Source of the DNA: Flavobacterium flavigenum
Lineage (GTDB): Bacteria > Bacteroidota > Bacteroidia > Flavobacteriales > Flavobacteriaceae
Reading direction: 5' to 3'
Length of the DNA: 64,000 nucleotides
Assembly (NCBI RefSeq): GCF_027111255.2
Contig: NZ_CP114285.2
Span: 3,286,001-3,350,000, forward strand
Position numbers and translations under genes: made by a program. The first letter of the stretch is position 1, and each line of letters begins with the position of its first letter. The notes under the pieces are model-generated. The model saw nothing but the letters and a program-made list of their open reading frames with translations. It was not told where the DNA came from and did no database searches. Of this stretch, positions 25,102 through 33,680 are shown piece by piece.

Positions 25102-25169
25102 ATTTTTTAATGCAGTCGATAAAAATAAAAAACCACTTTTTAAAAAACTATCAATTAACCAAACCACAC

Positions 25170-27923
25170 ATGAAAAAAAAACTATTTTTTCTGACTATTT
25201 TGTTTGTATCAATGCAAACATGGTCACAGCAAATTAATGAGGCGGCCGGCTGGCTGGAATCTGCTTTTGTAAAATGGCAGCCCGTCAGTAATGCCCAGAC
25301 GTACAATGTTTATTATACCGGAAACGGCTTTACAGACAAGAAAATTGACAATCAATTAATCCGTAGCTATGGTTCTTACTATCGCGCCGATATTCCGGGT
25401 CTTAAAGCAGGAACTTATACTGTAAAAGTTAAACCGGTTATTTCAGGTGCTGAAGGAAATGGTACTATAACCGGTACTCTTACTGTTTTAGCTCACGATC
25501 GTAACGGCTTTGCTTTTGATGGAGGCCGCGTTCCGGGAGGATATAAAGCGGATGGAACTCCGAAAGACAATGCGGTAATTCTTTATATCTCACAGAATAC
25601 TAAAAACACTATTTCGATGGACATTACCGGAGCAAGTGCAAATCCGTGTGTTGGATTACAAAATATTTTGTATGCCATTAAAAAAGGAAAAGATACGCGG
25701 CCGTTCATCATCCGTCTGTTAGGGAATATTACTGATATGACTGTTATGGAAGGCGGAGATGTTGTTATCGAAAATGATAATAATGCTTCGAGTTATCTTA
25801 CTTTTGAAGGTGTTGGTAATGATGCTGTTGCAAACGGTTGGGGAGTGCGTCTTAAATCTGCTTCAAATATTGAAGTCAGTAATATTGGATTTATGAATTG
25901 CAATAGCACGGCCGGAGATAATGTAGGGATGCAGCAGGATAATGATCACATCTGGGTTCATAACTGCGATTTATTTTACGGTGATGCCGGAAGCGATGCC
26001 GATCAGATTAAAGGAGACGGAGCATTAGATAATAAATCATCAACTTATGTTACATTGTCCTATAATCACTTTTGGGATAGTGGTAAAGCCAGTCTTTTAG
26101 GTTTGAGTGAAGGAACAACAACAGGTTTGTATATTACCTATCACCACAACTGGTTTGACCATTCTGATTCCCGTCATCCAAGAGTTCGTTATTATTCTGC
26201 ACACATTTATAACAACTATTATGATGGAAATTCAAAATACGGAGCCGGCTCAACATTAGGTTCATCTTTATTCATAGAAGGAAATGTTTTCAGAAATTGT
26301 AAATATCCGATGCTTACTTCTAAACAGGGAACTGATATTTTTTACGATTCTACAGGTACTTTTTCTGGTGAAGCCGGAGGAACTATTAAAGCATTTAATA
26401 ATACGATGACTGGTCAGACACGTTATATTCCGTATAATGCAACCAATTATCCTGTTGAGTTCGATGCTATTGAAGCCACAACCAGAGGTGAGGTTATCAG
26501 CAGTAGTATCAAATCAAAACTGGGTGGCAATAGTTATAATAACTTTGATACCAATGCTGCATTATATGTCAAAAATCTGGTTATCGATCAGCCCGCAGCA
26601 GCGCAAACTAAAGTGGTGCAATATTCTGGTCGTGTCTCCGGAGGTGATTTAAAATGGACTTTTGATAATTCGGTTGACGATGCATCTTCAACTGTAATTG
26701 CAGCATTAAAATCGGCTCTTACTAATTATACCGGAACATTAATTTCAGTACAAGGAGAAACAAATTTAGTAAGCAATCAGACGCTGACTTCAACAACCAA
26801 TAATAATCAAACTGTAACTAGTGGAACAGCAATTGGTTCAATAGTTTTTACCTGGGGCGGAAGCGCAACAGATGCAACAGTAACAGGATTACCAGCATCA
26901 GGGATTACTTTTGTAAAAAATACTACTGCTAAAACCATTACGATTACCGGAACACCAACAGCGACTCTTTCATACTCAATTAGTACAATAGGAAGTGGAA
27001 CAGCTGCTACAGGATCAGGGACGATTACAGTTACGTTGGCAAGTGCTCAAACTCTTACATCAACAACTAATAATAGTCAAACTGTAACAAGTGGAACGGC
27101 AATTAGTTCAATAGTCTTTACCTGGGGAGGAAGTGCGACAGATGCTACCGTAACAGGATTGCCGGCATCGGGAATTACTTTTGTAAAAAACACTTCGGCT
27201 AAAACTATTACTATTTCAGGAACACCAACAACAACGGTATCTTATTCTATTGCTACAACCGGAACAGGCACAGCAGTTACAGGATCTGGAACGATTACAG
27301 TTACAGGAACATCAACAGGAAACCAGGTTCATAACTTTACAACATCCGGAAAAACAAGTACATTTTACAGTATTACCGGAAATATGAATTCGACAGCAGG
27401 TTCTGTAACCTATGCCGGACTAACATTGACAGCCCGTTTAAAAATAGAGTCCAGCACATCTATTACATACACAACAACAGCTGCGTCGACATTAAAATTG
27501 GTATTCGATTCTAATTTTACAGGAACAATAAAAGTGAATAATGTGTCTTATACTGCAGTTTCAGGAGTAGTTACAGTATCGCTTCCTGCTGGGGTTAATA
27601 CGATAACAAAAGGTTCTGTTGCAAATTTATATTACATCAGTACAACATATAATACTACAGCTCGTATGTCGGCAAACAGTTTTGCAGAAGAAGTGGCTTC
27701 TGCAAAACTGACGTTGTATCCAAATCCTGTTTCAAGTGAATTGAATATTGATTCAGATAAAGCAATTCAAAAAGTGGAAGTGTATAATTTAACAGGATTA
27801 TTGGTAAATACACAACAAGGAAATAATAATAGTTTTGATATGAGTAATCTTGCCAATGGCAGTTATTTGGTAAAAGTTCATACTGAAACGAACGTCACTA
27901 CTAAAATTATCATTAAAAAATAA
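25170..27923 (+). CDS. Secreted pectate lyase, PL1 family, with type IX sorting tail (paralogue 2)
   Basis: 917 residues from the ATG that begins a normal signal peptide (MKKKLFFLTILFVSM, ending WSQ). The domain order is the same as in the preceding gene: fibronectin-III-like (about 20-105), PL1 helix (about 115-515; catalytic Arg in [12 protein letters not shown], 330-340), two Ig-like repeats, a beta domain and the type IX tail from about 847 (YPNPVSSELNIDS to IIIKK). The Ig-like repeats here are nearly identical (period 90 residues, 270 bases), unlike the diverged pair in paralogue 1. The gene arose by tandem duplication. Expression probably depends on pectin through the palindromes upstream. 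Confidence 0.93.
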   Translation: MKKKLFFLTILFVSMQTWSQQINEAAGWLESAFVKWQPVSNAQTYNVYYTGNGFTDKKIDNQLIRSYGSYYRADIPGLKAGTYTVKVKPVISGAEGNGTITGTLTVLAHDRNGFAFDGGRVPGGYKADGTPKDNAVILYISQNTKNTISMDITGASANPCVGLQNILYAIKKGKDTRPFIIRLLGNITDMTVMEGGDVVIENDNNASSYLTFEGVGNDAVANGWGVRLKSASNIEVSNIGFMNCNSTAGDNVGMQQDNDHIWVHNCDLFYGDAGSDADQIKGDGALDNKSSTYVTLSYNHFWDSGKASLLGLSEGTTTGLYITYHHNWFDHSDSRHPRVRYYSAHIYNNYYDGNSKYGAGSTLGSSLFIEGNVFRNCKYPMLTSKQGTDIFYDSTGTFSGEAGGTIKAFNNTMTGQTRYIPYNATNYPVEFDAIEATTRGEVISSSIKSKLGGNSYNNFDTNAALYVKNLVIDQPAAAQTKVVQYSGRVSGGDLKWTFDNSVDDASSTVIAALKSALTNYTGTLISVQGETNLVSNQTLTSTTNNNQTVTSGTAIGSIVFTWGGSATDATVTGLPASGITFVKNTTAKTITITGTPTATLSYSISTIGSGTAATGSGTITVTLASAQTLTSTTNNSQTVTSGTAISSIVFTWGGSATDATVTGLPASGITFVKNTSAKTITISGTPTTTVSYSIATTGTGTAVTGSGTITVTGTSTGNQVHNFTTSGKTSTFYSITGNMNSTAGSVTYAGLTLTARLKIESSTSITYTTTAASTLKLVFDSNFTGTIKVNNVSYTAVSGVVTVSLPAGVNTITKGSVANLYYISTTYNTTARMSANSFAEEVASAKLTLYPNPVSSELNIDSDKAIQKVEVYNLTGLLVNTQQGNNNSFDMSNLANGSYLVKVHTETNVTTKIIIKK
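26781..27320 (+). repeat. Two tandem 270-base repeats inside pectate lyase 2
   Basis: The units start at 26781 and 27051. Both contain the coding for [27 protein letters not shown] and ITFVKNT. High identity at the DNA level points to a recent duplication or conversion. Confidence 0.8.
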
Positions 27924-27947
27924 TACCTAAATAACCATTATTCAATG

Positions 27948-27979
27948 CAAAAGGCTTCCTAAATTTTGGAAGCCTTTTG
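27948..27979 (+). terminator. Terminator after pectate lyase 2
   Basis: CAAAAGGCTTCC pairs perfectly with GGAAGCCTTTTG around an 8-base loop. It also faces the end of the minus-strand dehydrogenase gene. Confidence 0.8.
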
Positions 27980-27993
27980 TGTATTTAATTATT

Positions 27994-29547
27994 TTACAAA
28001 TCAAATTTAATTCCCTGTGCCAAAGACAAACTCGTAGTATAATTAATTGTATTGGTCTGGCGTCTCATATAGATTTTCCAGGCATCAGAACCAGATTCTC
28101 TTCCGCCTCCAGTTTCTTTTTCTCCGCCAAAAGCACCGCCAATTTCAGCTCCGGAAGTCCCGATGTTTACATTTGCGATTCCACAATCAGAACCGGTTAC
28201 CGATAAAAATCGTTCGGCTTCACGTAAGTTGTTTGTCATAATTGCTGATGATAACCCTTGTGCAACGCCATTTTGTTGTTCGATAGCATTATCTATTTCT
28301 CCGGAATATTTCATCAGATATAAAACCGGTGCAAAGGTTTCATGCTGTACTATTTCAAATGAATTTTCGGCTTCGGCAATTGCGGGTTTTACATAACAGC
28401 CGCTTTCATAGCCCTCACCGGAAAGTACGCCGCCTTCAACTATAATTGTTCCGCCTTCTGCAACAACTCTATTTAAGGCTTTGGCATACATTTCAACTGC
28501 ATGAATATCAATTAGCGGGCCTACATGATTGTTTTCGTCAAGCGGATTACCGATTCGTAATTGTTTGTAGGCAGCAACCAGGGCCTCTTTTACTTTATCG
28601 TAAATACTTTCGTGAATAATCAATCTTCGGGTTGAGGTACAACGCTGTCCGGCAGTTCCAACGGCTCCAAAAACAGCTCCAATTACAGTCATTTTTATAT
28701 CAGCATCCGGAGTAACAATAATCGCATTGTTTCCTCCTAACTCCAATAAAGATTTACCTAAACGTCCGGCAACAGCCTGAGCAACTATCTTCCCCATTCG
28801 GGTTGAGCCGGTAGCAGAAATCAACGGAATCCGGGTATCAGCAGTCATTAATTCACCAATAGTAAAATCACCATTTATAAGACACGAAATTCCTTCCGGC
28901 AAGTTATTTTCCTTAATAACCTGTGTAATTATATTTTGACAGGCAATACCGCAAAGAGGTGTTTTTTCAGAAGGTTTCCAAACACAAACATCACCGCAAA
29001 TCCATGCTAAAGCTGTATTCCAGGACCAAACCGCTACAGGGAAATTAAAGGCCGAAATAATTCCGACAATTCCTAAAGGATGGTATTGTTCGTACATGCG
29101 GTGTCCGGGCCTTTCAGAATGCATTGTTAATCCGTGCAACTGGCGTGAAAGGCCAACTGCAAAATCACAAATATCGATCATTTCCTGTACTTCTCCGTAG
29201 CCTTCCTGTAATGATTTACCCATTTCATAAGAAACTAATTTTCCAAGAGCTTCTTTATTTTGGCGTAATTTTTCTCCAAACTGACGTACAATTTCTCCAC
29301 GCTGAGGTGCTGGAATTAAACGAAATATTTTAAAAGCTTCTGTTGCAGACTGCATTACTTTTTCGTAATCTTCAGGTGTTGTCATTTTTACAGATGCGAT
29401 TAATTTTCCGTCAACCGGAGAATAGCTATCTAAAATTTCTCCTGATGAAAAACTTTCTATTCCCGTAGATGTTCCTTCATTTATAAATTTGATGCCCAAT
29501 TTTTCCAGGGCTTCATTTATTCCAAATTGAGACGCTATTGTTGTCAT
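27994..29547 (-). CDS. Aldehyde dehydrogenase, ALDH7 type (probable piperideine-6-carboxylate/aminoadipate semialdehyde dehydrogenase)
   Basis: 517 residues. The NAD-dependent ALDH fold is clear: AFNFPVAVWSWNTALAWICGD, the Rossmann segment SATGSTRMGKIV, general-base Glu in LLELGGNNAI, and nucleophile Cys in GTAGQRCTSTRR (about 305). The C-terminus (TNTINYTTSLSLAQGIKFDL) is characteristic of the antiquitin/ALDH7A1 group, which oxidises aminoadipate semialdehyde in lysine breakdown. The substrate is inferred from subfamily likeness; no other lysine-degradation gene is nearby. It is monocistronic and cytoplasmic. Confidence 0.88.
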   Translation of the reverse strand: MTTIASQFGINEALEKLGIKFINEGTSTGIESFSSGEILDSYSPVDGKLIASVKMTTPEDYEKVMQSATEAFKIFRLIPAPQRGEIVRQFGEKLRQNKEALGKLVSYEMGKSLQEGYGEVQEMIDICDFAVGLSRQLHGLTMHSERPGHRMYEQYHPLGIVGIISAFNFPVAVWSWNTALAWICGDVCVWKPSEKTPLCGIACQNIITQVIKENNLPEGISCLINGDFTIGELMTADTRIPLISATGSTRMGKIVAQAVAGRLGKSLLELGGNNAIIVTPDADIKMTVIGAVFGAVGTAGQRCTSTRRLIIHESIYDKVKEALVAAYKQLRIGNPLDENNHVGPLIDIHAVEMYAKALNRVVAEGGTIIVEGGVLSGEGYESGCYVKPAIAEAENSFEIVQHETFAPVLYLMKYSGEIDNAIEQQNGVAQGLSSAIMTNNLREAERFLSVTGSDCGIANVNIGTSGAEIGGAFGGEKETGGGRESGSDAWKIYMRRQTNTINYTTSLSLAQGIKFDL

Positions 29548-29627
29548 TGTAACTTTTTTAGTTTAAAATGTGATATTTTAACGTAAAGATATTGTTTTAA
29601 GATTGAATTCCTTCTTTAAAAAATAAT

Positions 29628-30231
29628 TTACAGCTTTTTCTTTTTTACAATTATGAGAATCAAGAATAAAAGGAAACTTAATCCTGAAAGAGTATAAATT
29701 ATTTTATCCTTAGTTTTTAATTTTTCTTCAAATGAATTTTTAACTAAGTCAATCTGATATTGAATGTTGTTTTGAAATCTTATTATTTTTATTTTTTGCT
29801 TATTCTTAAGGAAATTTTTACGTAAGTTTTCTAAAGTTACCAATTCTTTTTCATCTATATTGCTTAATAAATTTGTTCGGGAACAAATTGAACAATTAAG
29901 AGTATAACCATTACTTTTAGCATAAATCAAATATTCTTCACCAATTATAAAAGAGAAGTCACAAGAGCCACTATCAGCAAACAGAATAGTTCTGTTTTTT
30001 CTTTCTCCAAAAATTTCCTGCTTATAAGAATTGCTTATTGTAATAGTAAAAGAATATATTTTTTTCACCATAATTTCCATAAAGTAGGCTGTCAACTTGA
30101 ATGATTTTTGCAGTAAAAACTTCGCTAGCCAATTCCCAATTTTTTTCAATTGATGGTTTTTCGGAACAGTCACATGAATAACTATTTTGAATTACGAAGC
30201 ATAAAATTACGAAGAGGAATAGTTTTTTCAT
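29628..30231 (-). pseudogene. NTR/TIMP-like membrane-anchored protein, split by a frameshift
   Basis: Two overlapping frames make one protein. Frame 1 (from the ATG at 30231) gives a signal peptide and SCDCSEKPSIEKNWELASEVFTAK up to GNYGEK. It then runs off frame at a run of seven A (minus strand; 30059-30065) and stops soon after at 30022. The other frame resumes exactly there with KIYSFTITISNSYKQ and continues to a C-terminal membrane helix and KKKKL tail. Removing one A joins them into about 200 residues. The Cys-x-Cys start and beta-rich body recall bacterial netrin/TIMP-like domains. It may be a sequencing error, a real null allele or phase variation. Confidence 0.75.
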
Positions 30232-30350
30232 TAGGCAAAAGATATTTTTTAAATGAAAAGTAAATTTAGATTATTAAACAGGATTTTCAGGAATCAGTAC
30301 AAATTTATTCCCTATAAATGATGAAATTTGCAATTGCAAAATTATCAAAG

Positions 30351-31310
30351 ATGAATTTCTCTAAATATTTACTAATTGCGTTACTTCTAATTTCGGGATC
30401 TGTATTTTCTCAAAAAAAGTTACAATCAGCTTTTCAGGTTGTTCCTTTAGGTGTCAAGGGTGGAATAGATGAAAAAAACCTTTCGGCCTATTTAATAGCA
30501 TCTTCTAATACTAAAGATTACATCTGTCTGGATGCCGGAACCATCAATTCAGGAATCGAGAAAGCTATTGAAAATAAAGTATTCAAAGTTCCAACAAGCG
30601 AAGTACTACGAAAATACATTAAAGGATATTTAATTTCACATGCACATTTGGATCATGTTTCGGGTTTAATAATTAATTCTCCGGCAGATTCCTCAAAAAC
30701 AGTTTATGCCACAAATAAATGTATCGAGATGATGGAAAACCATTATTTTAATGACAAAACCTGGGCAAATTTTGGAGATCAGGGAGTAGGTTTTCCATTG
30801 AAAAAATATCATTTTCAGACTTTGAATGTTAATGAAGAAACTCCCATTACAAATACTCAAATGACAGTAAAAGCTTTTTCCTTAAGTCATGTCAATCCAT
30901 ATGAAAGCACTGCTTTTTTGATAAAAAATGGAAACGACTATGCTTTGTATCTTGGTGATACTGGTCCGGATGCAGTAGAGAAAAGCAATAATTTACAGGT
31001 GTTATGGAAAGCAATTACTCCATTAATCAGGAGTAAACAATTAAAAGGCATTTTTATAGAAGTTTCTTTCCCAAATGAGCAGCCGGATCAGTTTTTATTT
31101 GGGCATTTGACTCCGAAATATTTGATGGATGAACTTCGTGAACTAGAGAAACTGGCGGGTAAAAATTCTTTAAACGGATTTAAAATAGTAATTACACATC
31201 TGAAACCGCCTGCGAAGAATATTATAAAAATTAAAGAGCAATTGAAGATCCAAAATAATTTAGGATTGAAATTTATTTTTCCAGAGCAGGGAAAAAGTTT
31301 CGAATTGTAA
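30351..31310 (+). CDS. 3',5'-cyclic-nucleotide phosphodiesterase, class II, exported
   Basis: 319 residues from the ATG that starts a clean signal peptide (MNFSKYLLIALLLISGSVFSQ); a Met 11 codons upstream is less likely. It has the class II phosphodiesterase form of the metallo-beta-lactamase fold: SHAHLDHVSGL (about 102-112), then LSHVNPYESTAFLI, the metal Asp in YLGDTGPDAV, and ITHLKPP near the end. Bacterial and yeast relatives (CpdP, PDE1) hydrolyse cAMP and cGMP. The export signal places it in the periplasm, so it may scavenge external cyclic nucleotides. It is single, with a shared terminator. Confidence 0.85.
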   Translation: MNFSKYLLIALLLISGSVFSQKKLQSAFQVVPLGVKGGIDEKNLSAYLIASSNTKDYICLDAGTINSGIEKAIENKVFKVPTSEVLRKYIKGYLISHAHLDHVSGLIINSPADSSKTVYATNKCIEMMENHYFNDKTWANFGDQGVGFPLKKYHFQTLNVNEETPITNTQMTVKAFSLSHVNPYESTAFLIKNGNDYALYLGDTGPDAVEKSNNLQVLWKAITPLIRSKQLKGIFIEVSFPNEQPDQFLFGHLTPKYLMDELRELEKLAGKNSLNGFKIVITHLKPPAKNIIKIKEQLKIQNNLGLKFIFPEQGKSFEL

Positions 31311-31325
31311 TAAATAAAAGCATAC

Positions 31326-31366
31326 AAAAACCGGTAACTTACTTTTTTAGTATGTTACCGGTTTTT
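31326..31366. terminator. Bidirectional terminator between the phosphodiesterase gene and sufD
   Basis: AAAAACCGGTAAC pairs with GTTACCGGTTTTT around a 15-base loop. A and T runs on both sides serve both converging units. Confidence 0.85.
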
Positions 31367-31389
31367 ATATTTTTGAACTTAGAATATTT

Positions 31390-32706
31390 TTACAAATCAA
31401 ATCCTAAATTCACGCCTAGTTTGGTGGCAATGATTTTAGTGATTCTTTGCTTTAATTCCGGTATTTTGATGCTTTCGATCACGGCATTTGAGAATGCGTA
31501 CATCAATAAAGCTTTAGCTTCTTTTTTAGGGATTCCGCGGGACTGCATGTAGAACATTGCTGTTTCGTCCAGCTGTCCAACTGTACATCCGTGAGAACAT
31601 TTTACGTCATCGGCAAAGATTTCCAGTTGAGGTTTTGCATTAATTGTAGCTTTGTCGCTTAATAAAATATTATTGCTCTTTTGGAAAGCATTGGTTTTTT
31701 GAGCTTCCTTGTCAACTAAAATTTTCCCATTGAAAACTCCAGTTGAACGATCAGAGAAAATTCCTTTATAATCCTGAAAACTTTCGCAATTTGGCTGTGC
31801 ATGGTTTACCAACGTATAATGATCGACGTGCTGTTTGTCATTTAGAATTGAAATTCCGTTAAGCGTACTGGTTAATCTTTCGCCAAAATGGTAAAAGTTT
31901 AGATTGTTACGCGTAATGTTTCCTCCAAATGAGAAAGTGTGAACGTAAGCGTGACTTTCCTGCTGTTGAGAAACGTAAGTGTTATCAACTAAATTTGCTT
32001 CGCTATTGTCGTTTTGAATTTTATAATAATCGACAATGGCACGTTTTTGAGCGAAAATCTCCGTAACAGAATTCGTTAAAACCGGATTTTCATTCAGGCT
32101 TTGGTGACGTTCAATAATCTGAACATGTGAATTTTCACCCACAATAACAAGGTTTCTTGGCTGCACCATTAACGCAGTTTCATTTCCAGTTGAAAAATAC
32201 ATGATTTCAATTGGTTTATCAGCTACTTTTTTCTTTGGAATATTGATAAAAGCACCTTCAATTGCAAAAGCAGTGTTCAATGAAGTTAAACTGTCATCTT
32301 TGCTTGCAATTTGGTTAAAATACGTATCAATAACCATTTTGTATTTAGGCTTAGTCAATGCCGAAGACATCAGACAAACATCGATTCCGTCGTGGGTTGT
32401 AGAGGATAAATGCGAACTGAAAATACCATCAATAAAAACTAATTTATAAGTGTCAATTTCGTGTAAAAAGTATTTTTTTACCTGATTGAATTCGATTGCA
32501 TTTTCCTGCTTTGGAAAAACCGTAAAGTCATTTTTTAAGATGGCATTTAGCGATGTATATTTCCACGCTTCTTCTTTTTTGGTTGGGAAACCTTTATTTT
32601 CGAAGTTTTTTATAGCATTTGTACGTATGTCATGCAAGTCTGAATGCACATCAACACGCTCTTCAAAAGCCATAAAAGACGATACTAATTTTTCTTTTAA
32701 ATCCAT
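31390..32706 (-). CDS. sufD: Fe-S cluster assembly protein SufD
   Basis: 438 residues. SufD pairs with SufB on the SufC ATPase to form the scaffold that builds Fe-S clusters. It has the SufBD beta-helix core (about 120-380), with ITRNNLNFYHFGERLTSTLNG, the run HVDHYTLVNHAQPNCESFQDYKG, and the C-terminal block ADDVKCSHGCTVGQLDE containing the conserved Cys and His, followed by FYMQSRGIPKKEAKALL. It is the last gene of the suf operon: no sufS or sufE follows before the terminator. Confidence 0.93.
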   Translation of the reverse strand: MDLKEKLVSSFMAFEERVDVHSDLHDIRTNAIKNFENKGFPTKKEEAWKYTSLNAILKNDFTVFPKQENAIEFNQVKKYFLHEIDTYKLVFIDGIFSSHLSSTTHDGIDVCLMSSALTKPKYKMVIDTYFNQIASKDDSLTSLNTAFAIEGAFINIPKKKVADKPIEIMYFSTGNETALMVQPRNLVIVGENSHVQIIERHQSLNENPVLTNSVTEIFAQKRAIVDYYKIQNDNSEANLVDNTYVSQQQESHAYVHTFSFGGNITRNNLNFYHFGERLTSTLNGISILNDKQHVDHYTLVNHAQPNCESFQDYKGIFSDRSTGVFNGKILVDKEAQKTNAFQKSNNILLSDKATINAKPQLEIFADDVKCSHGCTVGQLDETAMFYMQSRGIPKKEAKALLMYAFSNAVIESIKIPELKQRITKIIATKLGVNLGFDL

Positions 32707-32713
32707 TTCTTTA

Positions 32714-32775
32714 GTTATAAGTTATGAGTTATAAGTTATGAGTTTGGTAAACTGTAAACTGTAACTGTAAACTAG
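32714..32775. repeat. Short tandem repeats in the sufC-sufD spacer
   Basis: Two 14-base units GTTATAAGTTATGA (32714-32741), then GTAAACT repeated three times with one GTAACT variant (about 32747-32774). Confidence 0.7.
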
Positions 32776-33518
32776 TTTTCTGCCTTGATCCAGTCGTATC
32801 CTTTTTCTTCTAATTCGTAAGCCAATTCTTTCCCTCCTGATTTTACGATTCTTCCGTTGTAAAGAACGTGAACGAAATCCGGAACGATATAATCTAACAA
32901 ACGTTGGTAGTGTGTAATTACTATAATTGCGTTTTTGTCGCTTTTTAATTTGTTTACACCATTAGCCACAATTCTTAAGGCATCGATATCAAGGCCAGAA
33001 TCGGTTTCGTCAAGGATAGCTAATTTTGGCTCTAACATTGCCATTTGGAAAATCTCGTTTCTTTTTTTCTCTCCTCCGGAAAAACCTTCATTTAAAGAAC
33101 GAGATAAAAATTTACGGTCGATTTCTAACAATTCAGATTTCTCACGAATCACTTTCAACATTTCGTTTGCAGGCATTTCTTCCTGACCGTTTGCTTTACG
33201 AGTTTCATTAATGGCAGTTTTCATAAAGTTAGTTACACTAACTCCAGGAATTTCTACCGGATATTGAAAAGAAAGGAAAACACCTTTATGTGCTCTTTCT
33301 TCTGGAGCTAAATCAGCCAGGTCTTCTCCGTCAAGAATTACCTCTCCGTCTGTAACTTCATAATTTTCGTTTCCTGCAATAACTGCAGAAAGGGTACTTT
33401 TTCCAGAACCGTTTGGTCCCATTATCGCGTGAACTTCTCCAGCTTTAACTTCTATATTAATTCCCTTAAGGATTTCTTTATCACCAATTCCGGCGTGAAG
33501 GTTTTTTATTGATAACAT
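32772..33518 (-). CDS. sufC: Fe-S cluster assembly ATPase SufC
   Basis: A 248-residue ABC-type ATPase that drives the SufBCD scaffold. Walker A GPNGSGKSTL (about 34-43), Q-loop LSFQYPVEIPG, signature FSGGEKKRNEI (about 150), Walker B LAILDETDSGLD and switch His in VITHYQRLL. A longer ORF adds ten residues (MKLETLNKEK) not found in the family; the ATG at 33518 is used. It lies between sufB and sufD, with repeat-rich spacers on each side. Confidence 0.96.
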   Translation of the reverse strand: MLSIKNLHAGIGDKEILKGINIEVKAGEVHAIMGPNGSGKSTLSAVIAGNENYEVTDGEVILDGEDLADLAPEERAHKGVFLSFQYPVEIPGVSVTNFMKTAINETRKANGQEEMPANEMLKVIREKSELLEIDRKFLSRSLNEGFSGGEKKRNEIFQMAMLEPKLAILDETDSGLDIDALRIVANGVNKLKSDKNAIIVITHYQRLLDYIVPDFVHVLYNGRIVKSGGKELAYELEEKGYDWIKAEN

Positions 33519-33539
33519 CTTTTCTTTGTTTAAAGTTTC

Positions 33540-33576
33540 AAGTTTCAAGTTTTCAGTTCGGCTGAAAACGAAACTT
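33540..33576 (-). repeat. Stem-loop in the sufB-sufC spacer
   Basis: GTTTTCAG (33549-33556) pairs with CTGAAAAC (33562-33569) around a 5-base loop. AAGTTTC (33540-33546) also pairs with GAAACTT (33570-33576). It lies about 25 bases upstream of the sufC start. Confidence 0.6.
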
Positions 33577-33680
33577 TGAAAAATCTTTTTATTTTAAATT
33601 GATATAAAATTCTTTTTATAATGGTTATAAAGAGCAAAGTTTCGGATTCAAAAACTTGAAACCTGAAACCTGAGACTTTT

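Larger units (their letters stand above)
24755..25169 (+). other. Regulatory gap between the two pectate lyase genes
   Basis: About 215 very AT-rich bases with nothing recognisable, followed by three operator-like palindromes (24970-24983, 24989-25002, 25090-25101). A possible upstream start at 25068 would place the third palindrome inside the coding region and add 34 residues in front of the signal peptide, so it is not used. Confidence 0.6.

Noticed and set aside
25068..25169. Upstream extension of pectate lyase 2 by 34 residues
   Set aside because: It would bury the signal peptide and cover a palindromic operator; the paralogue has no such extension.
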